From Verrucomicrobiia bacterium (GTDB lineage Bacteria > Verrucomicrobiota > Verrucomicrobiia > Opitutales > Cerasicoccaceae), in NCBI GenBank assembly GCA_030425485.1, contig JAUIAM010000020.1, positions 1 through 64,000 on the forward strand: a DNA stretch of 64,000 nucleotides, read 5' to 3'. The notes beneath the pieces are model-generated. The model made no database searches. It was not told the DNA's origin and saw only the letters and a list, made by a program, of their open reading frames with translations. Positions within the stretch are counted from its first letter, which is position 1, and each line of letters starts with the position of its first letter. Positions 16,262-25,114 of the stretch are shown one piece after another. The position numbers were made by a program, and so were the translations under genes.

Positions 16262-17032
16262 TTATTGGAGTTTGGCGGGCATCTCGATGAACGAGATTTC
16301 GTCCTCCGTCCCTTCCTTGATGTTGCGCAGTGTGTTCAGGCCGGGAGCAAGCTGGTTGTCTGTGCTGAATTCCCAGCCCTCCTGGCCAAGACTGCCGACA
16401 CCGGCATAGGCACCCGTGCTGTCCACCCAGTAGGCGGCACCCAGGCCCCAGTACAGTTGCCAGACCTGACGGGCTTCGTCGCCCTGCCCCTCAATCTTCT
16501 CGGTCGAACTAAAGAGGTGGATGCTGCGGTTAAAACGCTCGGCCTGGCCGAGGATACCCAGCACGGTCACGAGGCGGTCCGAGAGACTGACGCGGGCTTT
16601 GGCCGGATCTTTCGGAATCTGCACGATGTAGGGCTCCAGCTTACTGCGGAGCGGCTTGGGAAATTGCGGTACCAGCGCGAGGAGCTTCACTTCAAGCTGG
16701 CGGATGCTGTCAGTCATCGATGCCTCGGCGCGCTTGAACTCAACACGGTTCAGCAGAAGCTGGTCGCGCTCCTTGTCTGCCTCGGTGGAATCGCCTTCGA
16801 GCTCGGCGATTTTTTCCTCCAGCATGGCGAGCTCGTCCTCAAGCAGCTTGCGCGTATCCTCAAGGATTTCTTTTTCGACCGCCCAGTCGTTCTTCTGCTC
16901 AGAGATCAGTTGTTGGGTTTCGACCCACTTATCGAGCTTGGACTTCGTAGCGGTGACGTCCGTGTCTGCCTGCGCGAAAACCATACCTGCGGCAAGGCTT
17001 AGCGCGGTGAATAGCAAAGGCTTTAACTTCAT
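16262..17032 (-). CDS. DUF3450 family periplasmic coiled-coil protein
   Basis: First gene of the TonB operon. 256 residues with a signal peptide (about 1-22) and a long coiled coil (about 28-120, rich in Glu, Lys and Leu). A C-terminal domain has GLGAAYWVDSTGAYAGVG and GWEFSTDNQLAPGLNTL, characteristic of DUF3450. In Vibrio-type clusters this gene precedes ttpC, and its coiled coil resembles the N-terminal part of TtpC, so the two may pair. Molecular role unknown. The 379-base region upstream should hold the operon promoter. Confidence 0.85.
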   Translation of the reverse strand: MKLKPLLFTALSLAAGMVFAQADTDVTATKSKLDKWVETQQLISEQKNDWAVEKEILEDTRKLLEDELAMLEEKIAELEGDSTEADKERDQLLLNRVEFKRAEASMTDSIRQLEVKLLALVPQFPKPLRSKLEPYIVQIPKDPAKARVSLSDRLVTVLGILGQAERFNRSIHLFSSTEKIEGQGDEARQVWQLYWGLGAAYWVDSTGAYAGVGSLGQEGWEFSTDNQLAPGLNTLRNIKEGTEDEISFIEMPAKLQ

Positions 17033-17411
17033 AGCGAGAATTGGTTGAAGACAAAGCCGTCTAATCAGCAGAAATACCCCACCTTGACTAGAACTCTAGT
17101 GTTAAACTTATGTCACAAACACCAGCAAACACCCTCTCCATCGCTGTAACATAACGGAAACAACCGTTGACCAACAAAGGCTTGCATATTGTTACGAAAA
17201 GGTAACGAGCAACTCACAACTGCCCACGCAACGGCAGACAGATTTTTTTAACCCAAATGACAAGGGCGTGATTTTCTCAAAAAATCACTACAGAGCCGGA
17301 CAAAAATCCTGCTGAAATACCCCTTCGGCGCGGGTAAACCGCACCCGGTTTAACGCGAGATGTTATAGCCGCAGCTGTGTAATCTGCGGACAGAACATTT
17401 CTTTATAGACG
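17033..17411. promoter_or_regulatory. 379-base intergenic region with several small palindromes, probable control region of the TonB operon
   Basis: No gene is visible. Three short perfect inverted repeats stand out: ACTAGA-AC-TCTAGT at 17087-17100, AACGG-N6-CCGTT at 17153-17168 and GTTAC-N6-GTAAC at 17191-17206. The last has the same arms and spacing as the site at 6213-6228. I could not assign a convincing -35/-10 pair on the minus strand. The region also separates the operon from the 473-residue gene upstream. Confidence 0.45.
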
Positions 17412-18833
17412 CTAGACGCGCTTGCTGGGGAGCATGGCCGCATCGCGCATGCCGTGGATAATTTTCTTGTCCGCTGGGCAGAAGGTCGCAAGCACGGCAT
17501 CGAGCGATACCTTATCCCCCTTGACTAAATAGTACGGGCACAGACGCAAGCGGCCCTCCATCTGGTAAACTTCGCCACTCTCGGCATAGACCGGGTGCTT
17601 TATCCGCATCGGCTTGTGGTACTCCTGTAGTACGTGCAGAGTAGACTCCGCCATCTCGACGGCATTGGAGATGCCCTCTTGCCAGTCGGCCTTGGACACA
17701 TCGCTGCCGAGCACGACACTGCGCGCGCCCCAGGCCAGCTCGTGAAAGCCGCTGGCCTTGATAATCAGGTTGCGCTCTTTCTGTGTGGCCTCGCCCAGCT
17801 CTTCCCAACGTCGGATGGGCTTCGCCTGGGCAAAGGGCGCATCGAGCACGGCATTGGGCGGCAGCTCTACCGGGTCCATGATCCACGAGCGCGGAACGAT
17901 CTTCTTCAACGTGCGGTAGCTGCGCTTGGGCAGCGCCTCGCGCCAGTAGTCGTCCAGCACGTGGTGATGGAGAAGCGCGAGGTTGAGCTTCTCCTCCTGA
18001 AAAGCCTTCATGGCAGGCGTCACAACAACATCCCCACTCTCGGCCGCCTCAAGGATGTATTGGGCAGTCGATACATTACCCAAATCAAAGAGCTCGAAGA
18101 AGCGGTAAATAATATCGACCGGCTCGGGGTTACCGTCGACGTTGACGCAGAGGGTCTTGCCCAGCGGCATGATGTCGTCGGGATGGTAAACGTAGACACG
18201 GCGGTTGTCCGCGCGCAGGCAATCGGCCAGGTACTCGAACTCCGGGCGGTAGGTGTCTGCCTCGTCGCTGACCACAATCGCGATGAGCGGGTTGGGCTTG
18301 TCGGGAGTCGTCGCGGCAATGCTCGCATAAAAGGCTTCGCGCGCGCCGATGCTGCCTCCAATAATTCCGGCCTCGTCGCCACCGTAGAGCCCGTTGAGAA
18401 AATCCGTCAGGCCAAGACCACCGGGCACGGAGTCCATCTCCGTCATGGCAAAGCCGTCCTCGGTCAAGAGCAGGTCCGGGCGGATGAGGTGGGGCAACTG
18501 ATTGCGGAAGCGGTCGTGCCGCCCATGCTCGATGACGCGCATCGGCTTGCCCCGGTCGAGGTAGTCAGCCACCCAGGGGGCCACGAGCTCTTTGTTGCGC
18601 AGGAGGTTCTTCCCCTGCCAGGAGCGGCGGTAGAGGTTGTCCAGCGCGAGGTAGAAATCGTGGCAGGCCTGCCCGATCTGCTCCAGTTCGCGCACCTGGT
18701 TTTCCGACAGCGGCCAGGCCTCGGGCGAGAGGCGCCAGGTTTTGTCTTCAAAGAGGGGCTGTTCGCCCAGAGCGGTCTTGATATCTTCGTATGCGAGCGG
18801 AGGCATGCATTCTAAGCAATGCGCTTTCGGCAA
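17412..18833 (-). CDS. Conserved hypothetical protein, possibly ATP-grasp-like
   Basis: 473-residue soluble protein without signal peptide or membrane segments. The layout recalls circularly permuted ATP-grasp or glutathionylspermidine-synthase-like enzymes: an N-terminal helical part, TEMDSVPGGLGLTDFLNGLYGG near residue 130-150, a Rossmann-like middle (PLIAIVVSDEADTYRPEFEYL), and a C-terminal half with NLIIKASGFHELAWGARSVVLG that could hold a nucleotide-binding Lys. The family call is tentative; no biosynthetic neighbours suggest a substrate. The gene is probably monocistronic, starting at the ATG at 18833. A shorter start is possible because the N-terminal residues look poorly conserved. 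Confidence 0.5.
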   Translation of the reverse strand: MPKAHCLECMPPLAYEDIKTALGEQPLFEDKTWRLSPEAWPLSENQVRELEQIGQACHDFYLALDNLYRRSWQGKNLLRNKELVAPWVADYLDRGKPMRVIEHGRHDRFRNQLPHLIRPDLLLTEDGFAMTEMDSVPGGLGLTDFLNGLYGGDEAGIIGGSIGAREAFYASIAATTPDKPNPLIAIVVSDEADTYRPEFEYLADCLRADNRRVYVYHPDDIMPLGKTLCVNVDGNPEPVDIIYRFFELFDLGNVSTAQYILEAAESGDVVVTPAMKAFQEEKLNLALLHHHVLDDYWREALPKRSYRTLKKIVPRSWIMDPVELPPNAVLDAPFAQAKPIRRWEELGEATQKERNLIIKASGFHELAWGARSVVLGSDVSKADWQEGISNAVEMAESTLHVLQEYHKPMRIKHPVYAESGEVYQMEGRLRLCPYYLVKGDKVSLDAVLATFCPADKKIIHGMRDAAMLPSKRV

Positions 18834-18880
18834 ACCGTCCAGCAGAAAAGCCAGTTTCCTGAAAATGGGCAGCGGGAAGG

Positions 18881-19600
18881 CTACTCCTTGATGGCGTACT
18901 CGAGCGTCACGGCGAGCTTGATGACCTTGTCAATGGTCTCCGTATCGTACATGCCATAGCTGCTGGTCTCGGTGGAGTTCTCTTTCGTAATCTGGATTAC
19001 CCCCTGGCGGGCGGAGATAAGCGGCCCCAAGGCCTCACCCGAGCTCTCGGCCATGAGGCGAGCCCGTTCCTTACCGTTCATGGTGGCCACCTCGACCAAC
19101 TTGAGCTTGGTCTCATCCAGGTCGGAAACAAAGAAGGACGGCCCATCGACGTAAATCGTGATCCCCTCCGCATTGAGATCGTAGAGCGCGCGGCCAAGCG
19201 TTTCCAGCGCATCGACATCGGAGGTCGTCACGCGCACCCAACGCGAGGCGACGTAGTAGTCTACGATATTCGTACGCTTGCCCTCGGCATTGAGCTTGTT
19301 GACTTCGCCCATGCTGCTGGGCAGTTCGACCAGCTCGAAGTCCCCGCCCAGCGAATCCGCGATAAGCGACTTGACCCGCTCCAGCGTTTCCCCCGCCTTC
19401 TGGTAGGCCTCGGCATTGCTTGCTCCCGTCGAGCTCACCCCGGTTTTGATGCTCCCGGCATCGGCCCGGATGGGTAACTCCGCATAGCCCTTTACCGCGA
19501 TGGGCTCGGCATGACGAATCGTCACCCAGGGTTTTGCCACAATTAACGCTGAGCCCAAGAGAGCCAGCACAGCCAGAGCCGCCACAACATACACTTTCAT
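18881..19600 (-). CDS. SIMPL domain (DUF541) protein
   Basis: 239 residues with an N-terminal membrane anchor or signal (about residues 3-22) and a SIMPL/DUF541 domain. Recognisable parts are IAVKGYAELPIRADAGSIKTGV at the start of the domain, YYVASRWVRVTTSDVDALETLG in the middle and TMNGKERARLMAESSGEALGPL near the end. Members are periplasmic or surface proteins of uncertain function, some linked to oxidative-stress resistance. It stands alone, with repeats upstream. Confidence 0.85.
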   Translation of the reverse strand: MKVYVVAALAVLALLGSALIVAKPWVTIRHAEPIAVKGYAELPIRADAGSIKTGVSSTGASNAEAYQKAGETLERVKSLIADSLGGDFELVELPSSMGEVNKLNAEGKRTNIVDYYVASRWVRVTTSDVDALETLGRALYDLNAEGITIYVDGPSFFVSDLDETKLKLVEVATMNGKERARLMAESSGEALGPLISARQGVIQITKENSTETSSYGMYDTETIDKVIKLAVTLEYAIKE

Positions 19601-19946
19601 CCTGCAAATCCGTTCGTTAAAGGTTCAGTACGATAGAGACCAAACCCGCGGATTCGTTGAATAATTGTGCGAATTAGTTATTCACCGCAAACGGGACAAA
19701 GACGCGATGCGCAGCAGGCGGAGGCAGGACGCCGTCCAGCTAGTGCCCTGTTACCGAAATGCTTGCTATAAATCTTGGGGGCTATGCGCCCCCAACCCCC
19801 GCAGCAGGCATAGCCTGCACTTTCGATGCTACTACATCGCGTCTGGGATTAACGGCCTTCAGCGATGCTGAAGGCCGTTAATCCCAGAGGAGCATCCAAA
19901 CTGGGTTGCACCCCAAACTTATGCGAGAAACTTAGCTCAAGGTACA
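19601..19946. repeat. Intergenic region with interspersed palindromic repeats and a 22-bp perfect hairpin
   Basis: No gene is visible. From 19842 to 19888 there is a perfect inverted repeat with 22-bp arms (arm begins TCTGGGATTAACGGCC) around a 3-base GAT loop. Just before it, about 29 bases at 19803-19832 (GCAGGCATAGCCTGCAC and on) recur in inverted orientation near 56964-56993. The hairpin has no T run on either side, so it is not a classic terminator. It may belong to a REP-like mobile repeat family. Confidence 0.6.
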
Positions 19947-20537
19947 CTAGTCACTTTGCACCACGGCACGCACGCGGAAGAAGCGGTTCTCCGTGGACGA
20001 GGAGTAGGTGCCGGGCACGGCCTGCGTCCAGGTAACGAGGTCTGCGCTGGACTCGAGGATGATCTCCACCGGGCCGCTGGCATCCGTCGGGATGACCACG
20101 CTGCTGGTCGGCACGAGATTTTCGTCCGCGTCATCACCTTCGATCAGGAATACAACGCGAACGGTTTCCTCCTCTTCTGAACCGGAATAAGCATTGTATC
20201 TAAGGCGTGCTTCAACCGGTCCCTGGTAGGTTGTACCAATGCTGACCGAAGTACCACCACCAAGGGCATTGTCAGCTAACATGGGGTACCACTCACCCTC
20301 TGGGCTAAAACGCAGCTCCAAGCCAAAAGTCCAACTGCCACTGACTCCGCCTAATGGCGAGGAAACGGGGATACTCGCGACCGGGGTGATGGACTCCCCT
20401 GCCCCAACGGTGATCGGGCTCGACGTATCAGGGTCAGAGGCAGGCAGTGTCTCCACCATCTCGATATGACGTGAGGCAGCAGAAACAAGCTGAAGGGAGG
20501 AAAAGAGGGCGAGGATGGCGATGAGGTTGCGTTTCAT
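19947..20537 (-). CDS. Small exported protein of unknown function
   Basis: 196 residues with a clear signal peptide (MKRNLIAILALFSSLQLVSA) and a Ser/Thr/Val-rich, all-beta body. The last 50 residues (VEIILESSADLVTWTQAVPG to TENRFFRVRAVV) resemble the short fibronectin-like SSxxLxxW / FFRVR motif seen at the ends of many Verrucomicrobia and Planctomycetes secreted proteins. No PEP-CTERM signal. Monocistronic, downstream of prfB on the same strand with a 42-base gap, so read-through is possible. Confidence 0.65.
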   Translation of the reverse strand: MKRNLIAILALFSSLQLVSAASRHIEMVETLPASDPDTSSPITVGAGESITPVASIPVSSPLGGVSGSWTFGLELRFSPEGEWYPMLADNALGGGTSVSIGTTYQGPVEARLRYNAYSGSEEEETVRVVFLIEGDDADENLVPTSSVVIPTDASGPVEIILESSADLVTWTQAVPGTYSSSTENRFFRVRAVVQSD

Positions 20538-20579
20538 AAAATAATACTAATACACAACCAGAACCACTCACCAAGCGTA

Positions 20580-21726
20580 TTATTCCTCCATCTTGATGTC
20601 CTTATTGCGCGAGGTGGGACAACCGGCGCGGAGCCAGGCGTGGATGAAGCCGTCGAGCTCACCATCTTGCACGGCCTGGATGTTTCCGGTCTCCACGCCT
20701 GTGCGCAGGTCCTTGACCATCTGGTAGGGCTGGAAAACGTAGCTGCGGATTTGGTTACCCCAGCCGATTTCGCCCTTTTCGCCATAAAACTTCTCCATCT
20801 CGGAACGTTTCTTGTCCTGCTCGTACTCGTAGAGGCGGCTCTTGAGCTGCTTCATGGCACTGGCCTTGTTCTTAGTCTGCGAACGGTCGTTCTGGCACTG
20901 CACCACGATGTTCGTCGGCAGGTGGGTAATGCGCACGGCGGAGTCGGTCTTGTTGACGTGTTGCCCGCCCTTGCCGCTGGAGCGGTAGGTGTCGATGCGC
21001 AGGTCGTCGTCGTTGACCTCCACGTCGATGTCATCCTCGACCTCGGCGATAACATCTACCGAGCAAAACGAAGTGTGGCGGCGCTTGTTCGAGTCAAAGG
21101 GGCTGATGCGGACCAGGCGGTGCACACCGCGCTCGGCCTTGGCATAACCGTAGGCATAGGGGCCGACGATACGCAGGCTCGCGCTGGAGATGCCGGCTTC
21201 TTCGCCGGGACTGATGTCGAGGATTTCCACCGTAAAGCCACTGCGCTCGGCCCAGCGGGTGTACTGGCGCAGGAGCATGTCCGCCCAATCGCAGGACTCT
21301 GTGCCTCCGGCTCCGGCATGAACCGAGAGGATGGCCACATTGCTGTCCATTGGGCCGCTGAGAAAGGACTGAATTTCGATCGCGTCGAGTTCCTTGAGCA
21401 TGGTCTTGACCGTAGACTCGAGCTCGGCCAAAAACTCCGGCCCGTCCTCGTCGTCGGCCTCGTCAACAAGCTCGGCCATGGCCTGCATATCGCCGACCTT
21501 GGCCTTAAATTCGACGATGCCCTTAATCGTGCCCTTGAGCTGGTTGGACTCGCCGATGACTTTCTGCGCCGCCTCCTGGCTGTCCCAGAAGGAGGGCTGC
21601 GACATCACCTCTTCGAGTTCGGCAATGCGCTTCTGCTTCGCCTCGACGTCAAAGATACCTCCAGAGATATCCTGCACGCTTGGCGATTTCTTCGATGTGT
21701 GAACGCAGTTCGGGTTCGATGGTCAT
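20580..21726 (-). CDS. prfB: Peptide chain release factor 2, expressed by programmed +1 frameshift
   Basis: Releases nascent protein at UAA/UGA stops on the ribosome. The tripeptide determinant SPF ([15 protein letters not shown]) and the catalytic GGQ ([11 protein letters not shown]) are present. The main frame alone would start at an internal ATG at 21677, but an upstream ATG at 21726 opens a 25-codon leader that ends in CTT TGA C, preceded by GGAGG. This is the classic RF2 autoregulatory site, with the UGA at codon 26 as in E. coli. After the shift, translation continues at GAC (21650) to give about 381 residues. Low RF2 favours frameshifting and raises RF2 synthesis. The translation is therefore a joined one, and a simple open-frame call truncates the N-terminus. 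Confidence 0.93.
21646..21665 (-). promoter_or_regulatory. Programmed +1 ribosomal frameshift site of prfB
   Basis: On the minus strand the sequence reads GGAGGTATCTTTGAC: an internal Shine-Dalgarno-like GGAGG three bases before CTT, then the in-frame TGA stop at 21651-21649, then C. Slippage of the Leu-tRNA from CTT to TTT moves the ribosome into the frame of the catalytic domains. Confidence 0.92.
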
Positions 21727-21824
21727 GGGAAAAGGTTAGTTTAACAAGAGAAAGCAGCGTATGCTGAGAGCAATCGCTGTAGACTATAATCTTGGTCGCT
21801 TTGCAGTGTCTTGAAAGGGTTAAA

Positions 21825-23339
21825 TTACAACTCGTAGCTATCGACGCGCTTCTTGAGCGTGGCGCGGGTGATGCCGAGCATGCCGGCAGCCTTGGCCTGA
21901 TTGCCCTCTGTCTGGGCCAGGGCGCGGCGAATCATCTCCTTTTCCACCTCGTGGAGAATGTCCTTCGGGTTGCGCTCGCTGGCGGTGGAAAAGACCATGT
22001 CAAAGGCCTCCTCGACGCCGAGCGTCGGCGTGTCGTCGATGATGATTTTCTCCTCGGGTGCATCGGCTGCGGGCTTGGCTTCCGGCGCGGCCTCGGGCTT
22101 CTCCTCAGTGGTGGCGGGCTGATTAAAGGGTGAAGGCGTGGGCGCGGCTTTGTCCCCCACGGCCATGACAATTTCCGTCGGGAGATCTTTCTTCAGTATC
22201 GTATCCCCCTGGGCGATCACGGCGCTGCGGAACATCACATTCTCCAGTTCGCGGACATTGCCAGGCCACTTGTGGGTCTGGAGGATAGCCATCGCGTCGG
22301 GCGAGACGCGGGAGGCCCGCGCCTTCCCCTCCTTGACCAGCCGCTGGAGCATGAACTCGACCAGCAGCGGGATGTCCTCCAGGCGGTCGCGGAGCCCAGG
22401 CAGGCGAATGCGGAAAACGTTGAGCCGGTAGTAAAGGTCTTCGCGGAAGCTGGCGTCCTTGATCATTTCCTCAAGGTTCTTGTTCGTGGCCGCGATGAGG
22501 CGCACGTCTACCTTGATCGTGTCCGTGCCGCCGACGCGCTGGATCTCGCCCTCCTGCAGGGCGCGGAGGATCTTGGTCTGGGTCGGGGGCGACATGTCGC
22601 CAATTTCATCGAGGAAGATCGTACCGCCGTCGCAGAGCTCGAACTTGCCCTTACGCTGCCCGGTCGCCCCAGTGAAGGAGCCCTTTTCGTGGCCGAAAAG
22701 CTCGCTCTCGATCAGGTTCTCGGGGATGGCCGCACAGTTGACCGCGATAAAGGGCTTACTGCTGCGGTGGCTGTGCTGAAAAATGCAACGCGCCACGAGC
22801 TCTTTACCCGTGCCGCTCTCCCCGGTAATCATCACGGTGGCGTCGCTGGCTGCGACCTGCCCAATAATTTTCAATACCTCCTGCATGGGCTCGGAACTGC
22901 CAACCAGTCCCTCCTTGTAGTCCTCGCTGTTGAGGATGGGAGCCGTGCCCTTGGCCTCCTGATTGATGTCCTCGTAGGCCATGACCGCTTTTTCGATCAG
23001 GTTGAGGATTTTCTGCATATCAAAGGGCTTGATGATGTAGTCAAAGGCGCCGAACTTCATCGCCTCAATGGCAGTCTGGGCCGTGCCAAAGGCCGTCATG
23101 AGGATGACCATCGAGCCCGGCGCAGTGTGGCGCAGGTGCTGGAGGGTCTCGATGCCACTCATGCCGCCCATGCGGTTGTCCAGCAGGATAACGGTAGGCT
23201 TGGCCTGCTTGGCCACCTTGAGCCCCTCCTCGCCGCTGTCGGCGGTGACGACCTCGTAGTCGCGGGCGGAAAGAATACGCTCAAGCGTGTACCTGACCTC
23301 GGTGTCATCGTCGATGACCAATACAACTGGACTTTTCAT
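21825..23339 (-). CDS. Sigma-54-dependent response regulator, NtrC family
   Basis: Transcription activator of 504 residues. A receiver domain (about 1-120) has the acidic pocket DDD at 10-12, phospho-acceptor Asp54 and conserved Lys104. The AAA+ domain (about 145-380) has Walker A GESGTGKE at 173-180, Walker [13 protein letters not shown], and GSFTGA at 220-225 in place of the usual GAFTGA loop that contacts sigma-54. An Ala/Pro/Glu-rich linker leads to a C-terminal Fis-type helix-turn-helix (about 455-504, [19 protein letters not shown]). No histidine kinase is adjacent, so the partner is elsewhere. The Ser in the loop is a tolerated variant in some family members, so sigma-54 contact is probably kept. 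Confidence 0.92.
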   Translation of the reverse strand: MKSPVVLVIDDDTEVRYTLERILSARDYEVVTADSGEEGLKVAKQAKPTVILLDNRMGGMSGIETLQHLRHTAPGSMVILMTAFGTAQTAIEAMKFGAFDYIIKPFDMQKILNLIEKAVMAYEDINQEAKGTAPILNSEDYKEGLVGSSEPMQEVLKIIGQVAASDATVMITGESGTGKELVARCIFQHSHRSSKPFIAVNCAAIPENLIESELFGHEKGSFTGATGQRKGKFELCDGGTIFLDEIGDMSPPTQTKILRALQEGEIQRVGGTDTIKVDVRLIAATNKNLEEMIKDASFREDLYYRLNVFRIRLPGLRDRLEDIPLLVEFMLQRLVKEGKARASRVSPDAMAILQTHKWPGNVRELENVMFRSAVIAQGDTILKKDLPTEIVMAVGDKAAPTPSPFNQPATTEEKPEAAPEAKPAADAPEEKIIIDDTPTLGVEEAFDMVFSTASERNPKDILHEVEKEMIRRALAQTEGNQAKAAGMLGITRATLKKRVDSYEL

Positions 23340-23527
23340 GAAGAGAGGAGATGCTTGTGGGCGAATGGCCGCTTGTTAAGCCCAAATTTCGGGCCCTACG
23401 CGTAATCTTACCCCGGACAAAACACATTTTTGTGCGCGAAAAGGCCCAGAAAGCTCCAGAGCGGAGATTGACCCCGCCGCCTGCCTTTTATTAAACTGCA
23501 TGGCGCATTAACCGATAAAAAATACGC

Positions 23528-24493
23528 ATGCGTCGCTGGTCTATCACCCTGTTTCGACTTTTCGGCATCCGACTGGAGGTCCATGCCTCGTTTTTGCTGT
23601 TGCTGGCGGTGGTGGTATGGTGGGGCTACGATGCCCGCGGCCAGGAAGGCATGCTGGCCGCTCTGGTCTACACAGGGCTGGTCTTTGCCTCCATCCTCCT
23701 GCATGAGTACGGACACTGCTTCGCGGCCCGGCGCTATGGGGTAAAAATCCCCCGCATCCTCATGATGCCCATCGGCGGCATGGCCCAGTTTAGCCACATC
23801 CCGCGCGAGCCTGCCCGCGAACTGATTATCACCCTGGCCGGCCCGGTGGTGAACTTCATCATCGCGGGAGTGATCTACCTCTTCATCGGCCTGCCTCCGA
23901 TGTGGAACTTCTACCAGCCCTTTGCCCTGGAGCCGCGCCAAGTGCTCATCATGCTCATGCTGTGGAATCTTGCCATGGGCCTGTTTAACCTGCTGCCGAT
24001 CTTTCCCATGGACGGAGGCCGCATCCTGCGTGCTCTGCTCGCCATCCGCTACGACTACCTGACAGCGACGACCTTTGCCGTCCATACGGGCAAAGTGCTG
24101 GCCATCGTGGGCATCTTGCTCTCGATCTTCTATCTGCAAAGCCCGCTGACCATGTTTCTGTTCGCCTTCATCATCGTCGGCGGTGAAATGGAGTTTAGGC
24201 AGGTGCGCGTCGTGGAAGCCTACGCCGGGCTCTGCATCGGTGACGTCACCCACCCTGCCAGTGTAGAGACAGTCTTTCCCCTGCCCCGCCAGACACCCGT
24301 CCTGCAGGCCACTTGGCCGCTGGAGTTTTATGCTCCGCTCTTCGAGGCTCAAGAGGACGAAACCTACCCGGTTTTCCTCGGCGAGGAGTTCATCGGAGTG
24401 GTCAAAACCCAGACCTTTGCCGATACCCTGCTCTACGCCCAAAGCCGCCGCAAGGCCTTGAAGCGAGCCAATCTCCCGCCTTGGGGGCGTTAG
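23528..24493 (+). CDS. Site-2 protease family (M50) intramembrane metalloprotease
   Basis: 321-residue polytopic protease that cuts substrates within the membrane. Zinc-binding HEYGH (in LLHEYGHCFAARRYGV, about residue 58) and the second metal motif NLLPIFPMDGGRILRALLA (about 155-170) are intact. About five or six membrane segments fill residues 15-220. The C-terminal 90 residues are soluble and do not show clear CBS repeats. It is divergent from the response-regulator gene, with 188 bases between them; a regulatory link is possible but not shown. Confidence 0.88.
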   Translation: MRRWSITLFRLFGIRLEVHASFLLLLAVVVWWGYDARGQEGMLAALVYTGLVFASILLHEYGHCFAARRYGVKIPRILMMPIGGMAQFSHIPREPARELIITLAGPVVNFIIAGVIYLFIGLPPMWNFYQPFALEPRQVLIMLMLWNLAMGLFNLLPIFPMDGGRILRALLAIRYDYLTATTFAVHTGKVLAIVGILLSIFYLQSPLTMFLFAFIIVGGEMEFRQVRVVEAYAGLCIGDVTHPASVETVFPLPRQTPVLQATWPLEFYAPLFEAQEDETYPVFLGEEFIGVVKTQTFADTLLYAQSRRKALKRANLPPWGR

Positions 24494-24577
24494 TACGCGT
24501 TTGGTCACGGTAGTGGCAACACCCAGCTTCGCACATAACCGTTGCCATGCTCGGGCGGAGTCATAACGTGTCAGCTC

Positions 24578-25114
24578 ATGACCGCTATTCGGCAACTTTC
24601 CTCCCCTGAGATACACGCTGCCCTCTCTGACTTGACCGCGCAACTGGCTGCAAGCTGCAACGACGCTAAACCGCTCGTTGTCATCGGCATTGCCAACGGC
24701 GGCATCCCCTTTGCTCGAAAGATCGCGGCAGGTCTCGGCGAAACACTCGGACGCGAAGTCCCCGTCGGCACGGTGGACATCACCCTCCACCGGGACGACC
24801 TCCTCAGCAACCCTATCCCGGAAGAGAAACCCCGCACCAGCCTGCCCTTTGCCATCGACGGCGCGACGATCATCCTGGCCGACGACGTTATCCAGTCCGG
24901 GCGCACCATCCGCGCCGCCCTCAATGAGATTTTTGACCTCGGGCGGCCCGACCGGGTGCTCCTCACCGTGCTGGCTGACCGCGGCCTGCGCAAGCTCCCC
25001 ATCCAGCCGGACTTTACCGGGCTCAGCCTGGACACCACAGAAGCCCAAAAGGTAAAAGTTAGCCTCGACACCGAGAACCCTGAAAAAGACACTCTGGAAA
25101 TTCTGCACCTATGA
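24578..25114 (+). CDS. pyrR: PyrR-type uracil phosphoribosyltransferase / pyrimidine regulator
   Basis: 178 residues from the ATG at 24578; an in-frame ATG at 24542 would add residues unlike the family. The PRPP-binding loop is visible as ILADDVIQSGRTIRAAL (about residues 100-116), and the N-terminal LSSPEIHAALSDLTAQL fits PyrR. In Bacillus PyrR is an RNA-binding attenuator; in Pseudomonas pyrR heads a pyrR-pyrB-pyrC' operon. I see no PyrR-type RNA binding loop in the 84 bases upstream. It overlaps pyrB by ATGA, so the two are translationally coupled. Confidence 0.88.
   Translation: MTAIRQLSSPEIHAALSDLTAQLAASCNDAKPLVVIGIANGGIPFARKIAAGLGETLGREVPVGTVDITLHRDDLLSNPIPEEKPRTSLPFAIDGATIILADDVIQSGRTIRAALNEIFDLGRPDRVLLTVLADRGLRKLPIQPDFTGLSLDTTEAQKVKVSLDTENPEKDTLEILHL

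Noticed and set aside
17033-17411. Pho-box type operator
   Set aside because: TGTCAC and CTGTAACA are present, but not as a properly spaced direct repeat, so PhoB control could not be supported.
24494-24577. PyrR attenuator RNA upstream of pyrR
   Set aside because: No PyrR binding loop consensus and no terminator/antiterminator pair could be made out.
23408-25108. 566-codon open frame on the minus strand
   Set aside because: It lies opposite the site-2 protease and pyrR genes, both with intact motifs, and has a low-complexity Gln/Asp/His-rich translation typical of a shadow frame in GC-rich DNA.
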